Shown: positions 40,632 to 48,390 of the stretch, piece after piece
Numbering within the stretch: the first letter of the stretch is position 1
Layout of the letters: the number at the start of each line of letters is the position of its first letter
Assembly: GCF_015694735.1 (NCBI RefSeq)
Contig: NZ_JADQDP010000002.1
Span: 682,001 to 746,000, forward strand
Length of the DNA stretch: 64,000 bases
Source: Hymenobacter properus
GTDB taxonomy: Bacteria > Bacteroidota > Bacteroidia > Cytophagales > Hymenobacteraceae
Direction of reading: 5' to 3'
The notes under the pieces: generated by a model
Databases searched by the model: none
Told to the model about the DNA's origin: nothing
Seen by the model: the letters and a program-made list of their open reading frames with translations, nothing else
Translations under genes and position numbers: made by a program

Positions 40632-42098
40632 ATGCCCGAAACCGTTGCCGCGCCCCTGGAAAGCCTTGCTTCGCCCACCCAAGCTATTGCCGCCAACCGT
40701 TATGGGGCCGCCTTTGAGGCCCTGCGCCAGCGCACCCCGGCCCTGCGCCAGGAGGGCGTAGCCGCCCGCCGCGCCCGCCTGCAAAAGCTGGGCGACTGGC
40801 TGCACGCGCACCGGCAGGACATTCACCAAGCACTGCTCGCCGACTTCCGCAAGCCCGCCGCCGAAACCGACCTCACCGAAATCTGGACCTCGCTGGTAGA
40901 GCTCAAACACACGAGCCGCCACCTGAAAAAGTGGATGGCGCCGCGCCCCGTGGGCACCAGCATGGCCCTGCTGGGTACCCGCGCCTGGGTGCAGGTCGAG
41001 CCCAAGGGCGTGGTACTCATCATCGCGCCCTGGAACTACCCGTTTTACTTGGCCGTGGGCCCGCTGATTTCGGCTTTGGCCGCCGGCAACGCCGTGGTCA
41101 TCAAGCCCGCCGAGCAAACGCCGGCCACGTCGGCGCTGCTGCAAAAGATGTGCGAAGACCTGTTTCGGCCCGACGAAGTGCTGCTGCTGCAAGGCGACAA
41201 GGAAGTGGCTACCGAGCTGCTGAAGCTGCCCTGGGACCACATTTTCTTCACCGGCAGCCCCGAGGTGGGCAAGATTGTGATGCGCGCCGCCGCCCAGCAC
41301 CTCTCGGGCCTCACCCTGGAGCTGGGCGGCAAAAACCCCGCCGTGGTGGATGAAACCGCCAACCTGCGCGACGCCGCTGAGAAAATTGTGTGGGGCAAAT
41401 TCCTGAACAATGGCCAGACCTGCGTGGCCCCCGACTACCTGCTGGTGCAGGAAAGCGTGCAGCCGGCCCTGCTGCGCGAGCTCACTGCCGCCATTCAGCG
41501 TGCCTATAACCCCACCGGCGCCGGCATCGAGCGCTCCGAATCACTGGCCCGCATCGTAAACCAGCACCACTTTGCCCGCCTCGCCGGCCTGCTCGAAGAC
41601 GCCCAGACGCGCGGCGCCACCGTGGCCGCCGGCGGTACCGTAGATGCCCTGCAGAACTACATCGAGCCCACCTTGCTCACCAACGTACCGGCCGGTGCCC
41701 GCGTGCTGGAGGAGGAGATATTCGGCCCGCTGCTGCCTGTGCTCACGTTCAAAACCCTGCCCGAAACCACGGCCTACATCAACGCGCGCCTCAAGCCGCT
41801 GGCGCAGTACGTATTCAGCACCAGCGCCGACAACCGCCGCTACCTGCTCGAAAACGTGTCGGCCGGCGGCGCGGGCGTGAACGAAACGGTGCTGCACTTT
41901 GCTCACCCCGAGCTGCCCACCGGCGGCGTGGGCAATTCCGGCTTGGGCAAGGCGCACGGCCACAGCGGCTTCCTGGCGTTCAGCAACGAGAAAGGGGTGC
42001 TGCGGCAGCGCGTGGGCTTCACCGGCATCAAGGCCATGTATCCGCCCTACACCGGCAAGGTGCAGCGGCTGATTGACTGGCTGGTGAAGTATTTGTAA
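40632..42098 (+). CDS. Aldehyde dehydrogenase (class 3-like)
   Basis: 488 aa, NAD(P)-dependent oxidation of an aldehyde to an acid. Catalytic Cys264 in NNGQTCVAPDYLLV, general base Glu230 in LELGGKNPAVV, cofactor region FFTGSPEVGKIVM. The short form with C-terminal FSNEKGVLRQRVG and a final hydrophobic helix (VQRLIDWLVKYL) fits the class 3/fatty aldehyde dehydrogenase branch. Substrate unknown. It is followed after 51 bp by a lipoprotein gene on the same strand. Confidence 0.92.
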   Translation: MPETVAAPLESLASPTQAIAANRYGAAFEALRQRTPALRQEGVAARRARLQKLGDWLHAHRQDIHQALLADFRKPAAETDLTEIWTSLVELKHTSRHLKKWMAPRPVGTSMALLGTRAWVQVEPKGVVLIIAPWNYPFYLAVGPLISALAAGNAVVIKPAEQTPATSALLQKMCEDLFRPDEVLLLQGDKEVATELLKLPWDHIFFTGSPEVGKIVMRAAAQHLSGLTLELGGKNPAVVDETANLRDAAEKIVWGKFLNNGQTCVAPDYLLVQESVQPALLRELTAAIQRAYNPTGAGIERSESLARIVNQHHFARLAGLLEDAQTRGATVAAGGTVDALQNYIEPTLLTNVPAGARVLEEEIFGPLLPVLTFKTLPETTAYINARLKPLAQYVFSTSADNRRYLLENVSAGGAGVNETVLHFAHPELPTGGVGNSGLGKAHGHSGFLAFSNEKGVLRQRVGFTGIKAMYPPYTGKVQRLIDWLVKYL

Positions 42099-42149
42099 AC
42101 GCCCGGCCGGTGTCAGGTTACTTTCTGGGCAGAAGCCGCATGAACGTGC

Positions 42150-42836
42150 ATGACGACTGCACAACGCCTGTGCGGCTGGGGCCTGGGAGCTGCTGGCCTG
42201 CTGCTGACCGCCTGCGACGATGGCCCGGAAGTGCGCTTTGCCCAGCCATTTCCGGCGCAGGCAGCGGACATGGCGTCTTTCCCTCCCCGGCACCGCGGCG
42301 TGTACACGGCGGCCGATTCGGGGAAGTCGCTGTGCATCGGTCGCACGGCAGTGTGGCGACAGGAGCTGCAGCGTGTGATGGGCAGCCGCCGACAGGCCGA
42401 TTCGGCGCTACACTACCATTTGCACACCGACACAACGTATGAGCAGGACGGGCATCTGCACTACGTGCACCTCATGGGCCGCGACTCGGTGCGCGACAGC
42501 TGGCTGTGGATAGATACCATTTTCAGCCTCGTGGGTGCCGAAGCCGGCAAGCTGCGCCGCTTTCAGGGGCGGTATTATCTCAATAATCCCACCGACGCCA
42601 ATGACAAATGGAGAGTAGAACGCCTGGAAATCGACGGCACTCGGCTCAACTGGCAAACCCTCGGCGCCGACACCTTGCGCCTGTTGGTGCTGAACCGCGG
42701 CACCGTGCGCTACCGCCGCGAGAACGGGGCGCTGACTTCCATTCGGCTGGCCCCCGCAACGGCGGCGCAAGCACGCCAACTGGGCCGTTCCGCCGGGCTC
42801 TGGGAAACGCAGGAAACGTATCAGCGGCGGCACTAG
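42150..42836 (+). CDS. Lipoprotein of unknown function
   Basis: 228 aa, lipoprotein signal (LCGWGLGAAGLLLTACDD, lipobox L-T-A-C). Visible beta-rich repeats: FQGRYYLNNPTDANDKWRVE, LEIDGTRLNWQTLGADTLRL. No family recognised; not related to the three paralogs near 13-15.5 kb. It probably shares a transcript with the aldehyde dehydrogenase. Confidence 0.6.
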   Translation: MTTAQRLCGWGLGAAGLLLTACDDGPEVRFAQPFPAQAADMASFPPRHRGVYTAADSGKSLCIGRTAVWRQELQRVMGSRRQADSALHYHLHTDTTYEQDGHLHYVHLMGRDSVRDSWLWIDTIFSLVGAEAGKLRRFQGRYYLNNPTDANDKWRVERLEIDGTRLNWQTLGADTLRLLVLNRGTVRYRRENGALTSIRLAPATAAQARQLGRSAGLWETQETYQRRH

Positions 42837-42892
42837 CGACTGGTCGATGCTGAGGGTGAAAACGGCGCTGCCGCCGCGCTAGCAGGCGCCGG

Positions 42893-43306
42893 CTACTTCT
42901 GCCGCTGCTGCATTTCGGTGGCAATTTTCTGCTGGGTGGCTTTGGTTTGGAGCTGCTTGAACTTGGCGGGGCCCACCACGGCGCTCAGCTCGCGCTGCGA
43001 CTTGGTGTTGATGCGCTTGAGCTCGGCTATGAGCTGCGGCGACTTGGGGGCGAATTTTTCCTTAGCGGCGTTCGATTCCGCCAGCGTGCCGTTGAGGATG
43101 GTGCGCACCCGACCGGTTTGGTCGGGGGTGAGCTTGAGCTCGGTGCCCATCACGTCGGCTAGGTCGCGAGCGGCGGTGGGCGGGGCGGGCGAGTCGGCGG
43201 TGCGCACAGTTTCAACCACCGGGGCCGGCTTGTTGCGGTGGAAGATGGAGCAGCTAGCGGCGGTCAGGCTCAGAGACAGCAGCAGGGAAAGGCGGGAGGC
43301 GCGCAT
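42893..43306 (-). CDS. Small lipoprotein of unknown function
   Basis: 137 aa, lipoprotein signal (MRASRLSLLLSLSLTAASCS). The remainder is helical: LADVMGTELKLTPDQTGRVR, then TILNGTLAESNAAKEKFAPK, and FKQLQTKATQQKIATEMQQR. The TPDQxxRV pattern resembles small periplasmic LTXXQ/Spy-like or DUF4168-like helical proteins; it may bind misfolded protein (inference). It follows the next upstream gene by 82 bp on the same strand. Confidence 0.55.
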   Translation of the reverse strand: MRASRLSLLLSLSLTAASCSIFHRNKPAPVVETVRTADSPAPPTAARDLADVMGTELKLTPDQTGRVRTILNGTLAESNAAKEKFAPKSPQLIAELKRINTKSQRELSAVVGPAKFKQLQTKATQQKIATEMQQRQK

Positions 43307-43388
43307 AATAGGAAACGACAATATTTCTCCACTACGCAGGAAACCGGCCGCGGGTGCATGTCGCACCAAAGACGGCGGGTACGGTTGG

Positions 43389-43727
43389 CTACCGATAGCC
43401 GCGGGGCGGGCGCTTGGGATAGCGCAGCGTTCGCCAAAAGTTGCGGCCCTTATAGCGACGGTATTGCTCGGGCGAAAGCAGGCGCTGCCGGGCCGCCGTG
43501 GCACTATCCAAAATCTGGCGGGCGGTGGGGCCCGGCAGGCTGTTGGGCCCGGTAAAAGTGGCCTGGTAAGCGGTTTCGGCGTTGTGGTCCAGTTCTTTGA
43601 GCTGGGCCACCTGCGCCGGCGTGGTGCCAGGCCCCAGCACGCGGTATACGTTCTGCGAACAGTTGCCAAACAGCAGCACCGCCAGCAGCGGCAGCAACAA
43701 CAGGGCGGGCAGGGGCGGGCGCTTCAT
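43389..43727 (-). CDS. Small secreted protein of unknown function
   Basis: 112 aa with a signal sequence (MKRPPLPALLLLPLLAVLLF, then GNCSQ) that is close to but not a standard lipobox. The C-terminal part LSPEQYRRYKGRNFW is like the TPDQ helix of its downstream neighbour, and the two may be a diverged pair. Function unknown. Confidence 0.5.
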   Translation of the reverse strand: MKRPPLPALLLLPLLAVLLFGNCSQNVYRVLGPGTTPAQVAQLKELDHNAETAYQATFTGPNSLPGPTARQILDSATAARQRLLSPEQYRRYKGRNFWRTLRYPKRPPRGYR

Positions 43728-43760
43728 GCCCCAAACTTAACACCCTGTACATGAATTGGC

Positions 43761-45377
43761 TCAGCGCCGGAAGACGGTCAAAATGGGCATGCCATCCACC
43801 CAAATGTGATGCACCGGCGTACCGAACCGAGCCTCATAGGACCAGGGGTGCCAGCGGTAGATGCCCAGAAAGTAGCTGGCCTGCGCGTGGGACACGAAGC
43901 GCAGCCGGGCGCTGGCCGTGGTGGGCAGCAGTAGGGCGTTGTTGTGCAGCACGTCGCGCTGGGTCAGTGTGTCGCTGATGGCCACGGTGGCGCCGGCATC
44001 GTGGGCCAGCACCCAGCTTAGGCCCTGCCGGGCCGAGATGCCCCAGTAGTCGCGCTCGAAAAGTTGCGCCGCCACCGGGCCAGGCAAAAAGCTGAAGTAC
44101 ACGTACTGGTGCGGGTGGTCGTGCACTTGCCGGTAGGCCGTGTGGGCCACGCCCAGGGCCAGCAGCGCACCCGCTGCCACGCCCACCTTCCGCCGGGCCG
44201 AGGCTGCCGGGGCAGCCCGCCAGGCCCGCACCGCCGCCCGCAGGCCCTGCACCGCCAGCAGCAGGAAGGCCGGATAAATGAAATATACGTGCCGCCACCC
44301 GTCGTACACCACCGAATTGATGGCGATGATGAGCACCAGCGGCCCCAGGGCCCAGGCCACAAAAAGCAGGTCGCGCCGGGCGCTCGTGCGGCGCAGCAGC
44401 GCCAGCGGCCGCCGCAACAGGCGGCTCAGCACCAATGTTGTGCCCGTCACAAACAGCACCGAGTAGGCCACGGGCGTAGTGATGAGCAGCCACACCGGCA
44501 GGTAGTGCCAGGGCAGCTCCCGGCACGACTGCAATTGGCCCAGGTAAAACACCTGCATGGTTTGGCGGAAGTAGCGGAAGTTGCCGAAACACTCCCACAA
44601 CCGCGCCACCGGCGCTTCCCACAGGTAGGGCCAAAACAGCACCATCAGCACCGCCGTGGCGGCCGCGCACAAAGCCAGGGCCCGCAGCAGGGCCGCCCGG
44701 CGCAGCGGCCGGGCCCAGAGTTCGAGAGCCACAAAAGCGCCCGTGAGCACCGGCAGCAGCAGGCCCATTACGCGCACATCGGTGGCCAGCGCCATCACCA
44801 GGCCATGAAGCAGGGCCCGCCCGGCCGTGGGCCGGCGCAGCAGCCGCGTGAGCGTGAACCCGCTCAGCGCGAACAGGTTCATGAACACCAGGTCCTTGTG
44901 GTTGTAAAACGCTTCGGCAAAAATTCGGGGCGAAAGCACCAGCGCCGCCGCGCCCACCAGCCCCCAGCGCCAGCTGCCAAACCGCTCGGTGCCCAGCCGA
45001 AATAGCGCCCACGCCCCCAGCACGAATGTGCCGAACACCAGCAGGTGCCGCATCCAGTAGGCACCCGGCAGGTCATTCGGGTAGAAAACTTCTTCCAGCA
45101 CCGCCAGCGGCATGGTGAAGCCCACGCCGTGGTCGGCCTCACGGTAGGTGCGCAGCTCGGGCAGGTGGGCCAGGTGGCTTCGTTCGAGCAGGCCGGGGGC
45201 CAGGCGCTGGGCCACGTAGCGCAGGCTAATGTAGCCGCCCTCGCGGTCGGTGGGCTCGTCCCAGCCCATGCCGTAGTCGTTGGTGAGGCGCAGGCCGAGC
45301 AGCAGCAAGCCGCCAAAAAATAAGGTCGTAATCAGCCGGCGCGAGGCGCGGAAATTCTCAGGTAGTAGTTGCAGCAT
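43761..45377 (-). CDS. GT-C-type membrane glycosyltransferase (GT39-like)
   Basis: 538 aa with about twelve predicted membrane spans. The first loop after TM1 carries YGMGWDEPTDREGGY, the acidic D-E site expected of GT-C enzymes using lipid-linked sugars, and a later YNHKDLVFMNLFALSGF segment matches GT39/ArnT-type proteins. Likely transfers a sugar from a polyprenyl phosphate to an envelope acceptor; acceptor unknown. The start codon lies inside the end of the upstream GMC oxidoreductase gene (20-base overlap), so the pair is co-translated. Confidence 0.7.
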   Translation of the reverse strand: MLQLLPENFRASRRLITTLFFGGLLLLGLRLTNDYGMGWDEPTDREGGYISLRYVAQRLAPGLLERSHLAHLPELRTYREADHGVGFTMPLAVLEEVFYPNDLPGAYWMRHLLVFGTFVLGAWALFRLGTERFGSWRWGLVGAAALVLSPRIFAEAFYNHKDLVFMNLFALSGFTLTRLLRRPTAGRALLHGLVMALATDVRVMGLLLPVLTGAFVALELWARPLRRAALLRALALCAAATAVLMVLFWPYLWEAPVARLWECFGNFRYFRQTMQVFYLGQLQSCRELPWHYLPVWLLITTPVAYSVLFVTGTTLVLSRLLRRPLALLRRTSARRDLLFVAWALGPLVLIIAINSVVYDGWRHVYFIYPAFLLLAVQGLRAAVRAWRAAPAASARRKVGVAAGALLALGVAHTAYRQVHDHPHQYVYFSFLPGPVAAQLFERDYWGISARQGLSWVLAHDAGATVAISDTLTQRDVLHNNALLLPTTASARLRFVSHAQASYFLGIYRWHPWSYEARFGTPVHHIWVDGMPILTVFRR

Positions 45378-47397
45378 GGTGGCCCAAAGTCGAGGCCAAA
45401 GGTAGCGGGCGGCGGGAGGGCGTTTCGGCGGCTTTCATTCCCTGGGCCGTGAAGTGGGCCAGCGCCATGATGGTAAGCATGGGGTTGACACCGCTGCAGG
45501 CCGGGAATGCCGAACCATCGGCCACAAAGAGGCCCTGCACCTCCACGGTTTCGCCGTTGGGCCGGAGGGGGTGGGTCGCCGCGTCGCCGCCCATGCGGCA
45601 GGTGCTCATCTGGTGCGCGCTGTAAAGGCCAAACTGGTTGGGCTTCCAGCTTAGGTGCGGCAGCTGGTCGAGCAGGGCGGGGTTGAGTAGCACGCCGTCT
45701 TGGGCTTGGAGCGTGGGCAGGGTGCCGTGGGGCAGATATACGTTTTCGGCTCCGGCGGCCACGTGGATTTGGGCGGCAGCGCGCACGCCTTCCAGCATGT
45801 TGGCCCGGTCAAAATCCGACAGCACGTAGTCAATCAGGGGCGCCCCGTTTTTATCAATGGTTACGCGGCCGCCGTCGCGGTCGCGGGTGAGGACGATGAA
45901 CGAGCCCAAGTGGCTGGCGCCGCGCAGCAGTTCGTGGTGTTGCCGGCCCGAGCGCCAGGGCAATACCATGCTCAGCAGGCCGGGGTGGGTGGGAGGCGTT
46001 TCGAGCTTGGCGCCGAAGTTGGTGCCGTGCAGGCGGGTGTAGGTGTCATTCACCACGCTCATGCTGGGGCCATGCCAGGAGTTCATGGCCTGCGGGTAGT
46101 GGGCGCCCACCACCACGGTGGGGTGCAGGTGCAGGTGGCGGCCCAGATGCGGGTGCTTGAGGCCCGAGCGCAGCAGCAGCGCGGGCGTCTGAATGGCGCC
46201 GCCAGCCACCACTACGCGCTTCGCCCGCACGTTGATGGGAATTTGGCGGCCATCGGCGGCGGTATACACGGCCTCGGCGCCGGTGGCGCGGCCGTTGGCA
46301 ACGGTGACTTTATCTACTTTGGTATCCGCCAGAATGCGGGCGCCGTGCTCAAAGGCGGTGAGCAAATAGGTATTCAGCGTGCCCTGCTTAATGCCATAGG
46401 CATCGCCCATGGTGCTGTAACCCAGGCTGCGGAAGTGGCTGTCTGAGTCGGTTAGGCCCTTTTCGTTGCGCGGAATCAGCTTCACTTCCTGGCCCAGCCG
46501 GATGGAGCCGTCGCGCAGGGCCTGGTTCTGGCCGTTGTGCCGGGGGTAATCGGTATTCACGCTGATAGCGCGGGCCACGGCGTCGAGGCTGGCCTTGAAC
46601 TCGGGGGTGGTGAAATGGGGCACGGCGTGCTCGCGGGCCCATTCCTCCAGCACGTAGTCGGGCGTGCGGAAGGCGCCGGCCCAGTTTACGGTGGTGCCGC
46701 CCCCCAGGCAGGCGCCCGCCAGGATGCCGATGCTGCCGTCCTGGGTGCAGAGCGTACCCTTGGCGTCGTAGAGCGTGCCCAGCATGTCGACCTCGCGCTG
46801 GGTGAAGTCGCAGCCGTGGCAGTAGGGGCCTTTTTCCAGCACCAGCACGTCGAAGCCCGCCTCGGCCAGCTCGCCGGCCACCACGCCGCCGCCCGCACCA
46901 CTGCCAATCACCAGCACCTCGCACTCGTAAGTGGTGGCCTCGGTAGGCTTCAGGGTATGGATGGGCTTGGGCGTATCCACCGGCTTCTCATCCGGCCCCG
47001 GGTAGCCGAGAAGGCCCCAGGCGGCCGGCACTTCGGCCATGCTGCCGCCATAGTAGAGCAGCGTGCACAGCTTGCGCAGCGCCTGGAAGCCCTTGCGCAG
47101 CTGCGGCACATTGCTGGCCGCCCAGCTTTGCAGCAGCTGCTCGCGGTGGGCAGTATCGAGCTTGCGGAAGGGCTTGAGTGGCCCAAACCAGGTCAGGCCC
47201 AGCAGCGGCTTTTCCAGCAGATCGAGCAGTTGGCCAAACTCCTTTTGCGCGCCCTCGGGCTGCTCCCGGATGGCGGCTTCCAGCTTCTCCAGGTTCACGC
47301 CCTGAGAGCCGGACGGGCTGCCGTCGGGCAGGGGGGGGATGAAGGTATCGGCTAAGGCTTGAAGGAGGAGCGAACGGGTGGGCGTGAGCGAAAACAT
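45358..47397 (-). CDS. GMC-family FAD oxidoreductase (long-chain alcohol oxidase-like)
   Basis: 679 aa. An N-terminal helical region (LLQALADTFIPPLP and following) precedes the FAD-binding VIGSGAGGGVVAGELAEAGF (about residues 160-180), with ACLGGGTTVNWAGAF next. The C-terminal GMC domain has HQMSTCRMGGD and GLFVADGSAFPACSGVNPML with a further NPMLTIMALA. The extended N-terminus and size fit the long-chain fatty alcohol oxidase-like branch; electron acceptor unknown. No signal peptide. It overlaps the GT39-like gene downstream, an unusual pairing. Confidence 0.85.
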   Translation of the reverse strand: MFSLTPTRSLLLQALADTFIPPLPDGSPSGSQGVNLEKLEAAIREQPEGAQKEFGQLLDLLEKPLLGLTWFGPLKPFRKLDTAHREQLLQSWAASNVPQLRKGFQALRKLCTLLYYGGSMAEVPAAWGLLGYPGPDEKPVDTPKPIHTLKPTEATTYECEVLVIGSGAGGGVVAGELAEAGFDVLVLEKGPYCHGCDFTQREVDMLGTLYDAKGTLCTQDGSIGILAGACLGGGTTVNWAGAFRTPDYVLEEWAREHAVPHFTTPEFKASLDAVARAISVNTDYPRHNGQNQALRDGSIRLGQEVKLIPRNEKGLTDSDSHFRSLGYSTMGDAYGIKQGTLNTYLLTAFEHGARILADTKVDKVTVANGRATGAEAVYTAADGRQIPINVRAKRVVVAGGAIQTPALLLRSGLKHPHLGRHLHLHPTVVVGAHYPQAMNSWHGPSMSVVNDTYTRLHGTNFGAKLETPPTHPGLLSMVLPWRSGRQHHELLRGASHLGSFIVLTRDRDGGRVTIDKNGAPLIDYVLSDFDRANMLEGVRAAAQIHVAAGAENVYLPHGTLPTLQAQDGVLLNPALLDQLPHLSWKPNQFGLYSAHQMSTCRMGGDAATHPLRPNGETVEVQGLFVADGSAFPACSGVNPMLTIMALAHFTAQGMKAAETPSRRPLPLASTLGHHAATTT

Positions 47398-47494
47398 GCG
47401 GCGGGAATTTGGGTGGTAAAAGGTAGGGAATTTTCAGCAAAGTGTTAGGCGTGCCGAGTATATTCAGGGTATGAGGGAAGGAAGTAAAAGCCAG

Positions 47495-47597
47495 AACGTC
47501 ATGCAGCGCGCAGCGAAGCATCTCGCGTGTTTTAACTAATCCTTTGATTGGATTGCGTTGCGCAGGCGAGATGATTCGCTGCGCGCTGCATGACGTT
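47495..47597. repeat. Dispersed inverted repeat, family 1 (GCAGCGCGCAGCG variant)
   Basis: 32-bp arms (47495-47526, 47566-47597), AACGTCATGCAGCGCGCAGC against GCTGCGCGCTGCATGACGTT. One mismatch inside. Spacer TTTAACTAATCCTTTG. It lies 40 bp before the thioesterase gene. Confidence 0.88.
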
Positions 47598-47636
47598 CGG
47601 CTTGCCGACCTTTGCCCCACTCAACCCTCGCCCACC

Positions 47637-48161
47637 ATGCCCAAGCTCATCCAAACGCCCGAAACCACCTACCGCGTCCACTTCCAGGACTGCGATATGC
47701 TGGGCCACCTCAACAACGCCCGTTACTTCGACTATTTCCTCAACGCCCGCGAAGACCACACCACCGAGCACTACCAGCTGAACATGGGCGAAATAGCCCG
47801 CGAGCAAAAAGCCGGCTGGGTCATCACCAAGCACCACATCAGCTACCTCAAGCCGGCCCGGCAGGGCGCGCGCGTCCGCATTCTGAGCCAGCTCATTCAC
47901 TTCGACAACTCCAACCTGGTGCTCGAAATGCAGATGCGCAGCGAAGACGGCCTGCGACTGCTGGCCCTGCTGTGGTCGGAAATGGCCTTCGTGAGCATGC
48001 CCGCCGGCACCCGCACCGACCACTCCAACGCCATGATGGACCTGCTCGACGACCTCGACGTGGAAGATGTAAGCTACGACCCCGACGGCTTCGACGAACG
48101 GGTGAAGGAGGTGCGCCAGCAGCTGAAAAAGCAGCGGCGCAACGCGGGCAGCGACGAGTAG
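47637..48161 (+). CDS. Hotdog-fold acyl-CoA thioesterase
   Basis: 174 aa. 4HBT-type signature YRVHFQDCDMLGHLNNARYF with the Asp of the DMLGHLNN catalytic loop, YFDYFLNAREDH helix, and strands KHHISYLKPARQGARVRI, LVLEMQMRSEDG and LLALLWSEMAFVSM. Hydrolyses acyl-CoA; chain length unknown. The C-terminal acidic/basic extension (EERVKEV-like DERVKEVRQQLKKQ) is extra. The frame is open into the repeat upstream but the ATG shown follows it directly. Confidence 0.85.
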   Translation: MPKLIQTPETTYRVHFQDCDMLGHLNNARYFDYFLNAREDHTTEHYQLNMGEIAREQKAGWVITKHHISYLKPARQGARVRILSQLIHFDNSNLVLEMQMRSEDGLRLLALLWSEMAFVSMPAGTRTDHSNAMMDLLDDLDVEDVSYDPDGFDERVKEVRQQLKKQRRNAGSDE

Positions 48162-48179
48162 CGGGCCCCTGCGCCACCT

Positions 48180-48359
48180 GTCATTGCGAGCGCAGCGCGG
48201 CAATCCGCCCTGTCAGAGCCAGACACGTCTTTTTTAACCAGAACCTTAGGTCCGCGAAGCTAAAGCCCCGGCACTGCGCAGTGCCGGGGCTTTTTTAGAG
48301 TAGTAGGTTAGCCGCTGAGAACAGGACGGATTGCCACGGCCTGCGGCCTCGCAATGACC
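48180..48359. repeat. Dispersed inverted repeat, family 2 (GTCATTGCGAGCGCAG) with nested palindrome
   Basis: Left arm GTCATTGCGAGCGCAGCGCG then GCAATCCGCCCTGT (48180-48213), right arm ACAGGACGGATTGCCACGGC then CTGCGGCCTCGCAATGAC (48321-48359). About 110 bp of spacer includes a perfect 32-bp palindrome. It is between the convergent thioesterase and TonB receptor genes. Confidence 0.85.
48262..48293. terminator. Perfect 32-bp palindrome terminator inside the repeat
   Basis: AAAGCCCCGGCACTGC and GCAGTGCCGGGGCTTT, exact complements with no intervening bases, followed by T on both strands. It serves both convergent genes. Confidence 0.85.
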
Positions 48360-48390
48360 GGCGGCGCAGGCTGCTGCGGGTGACGGCCTG

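Noticed and set aside
42150..42836. Lipoprotein considered as a fourth member of the PGRYxYR family
   Set aside because: It lacks the LIDVS block and the C-terminal motif; the YRRE-like ending is not enough.
44064..45005. 313-aa plus-strand frame opposite the glycosyltransferase
   Set aside because: Gln/His/Arg-rich shadow lacking any domain.
9507..47597. Repeated GTCATGC... elements considered as CRISPR or insertion sequences
   Set aside because: They are separate inverted repeats in different intergenic regions, without regular spacers, leader or cas genes; no transposase frame lies between the arms.
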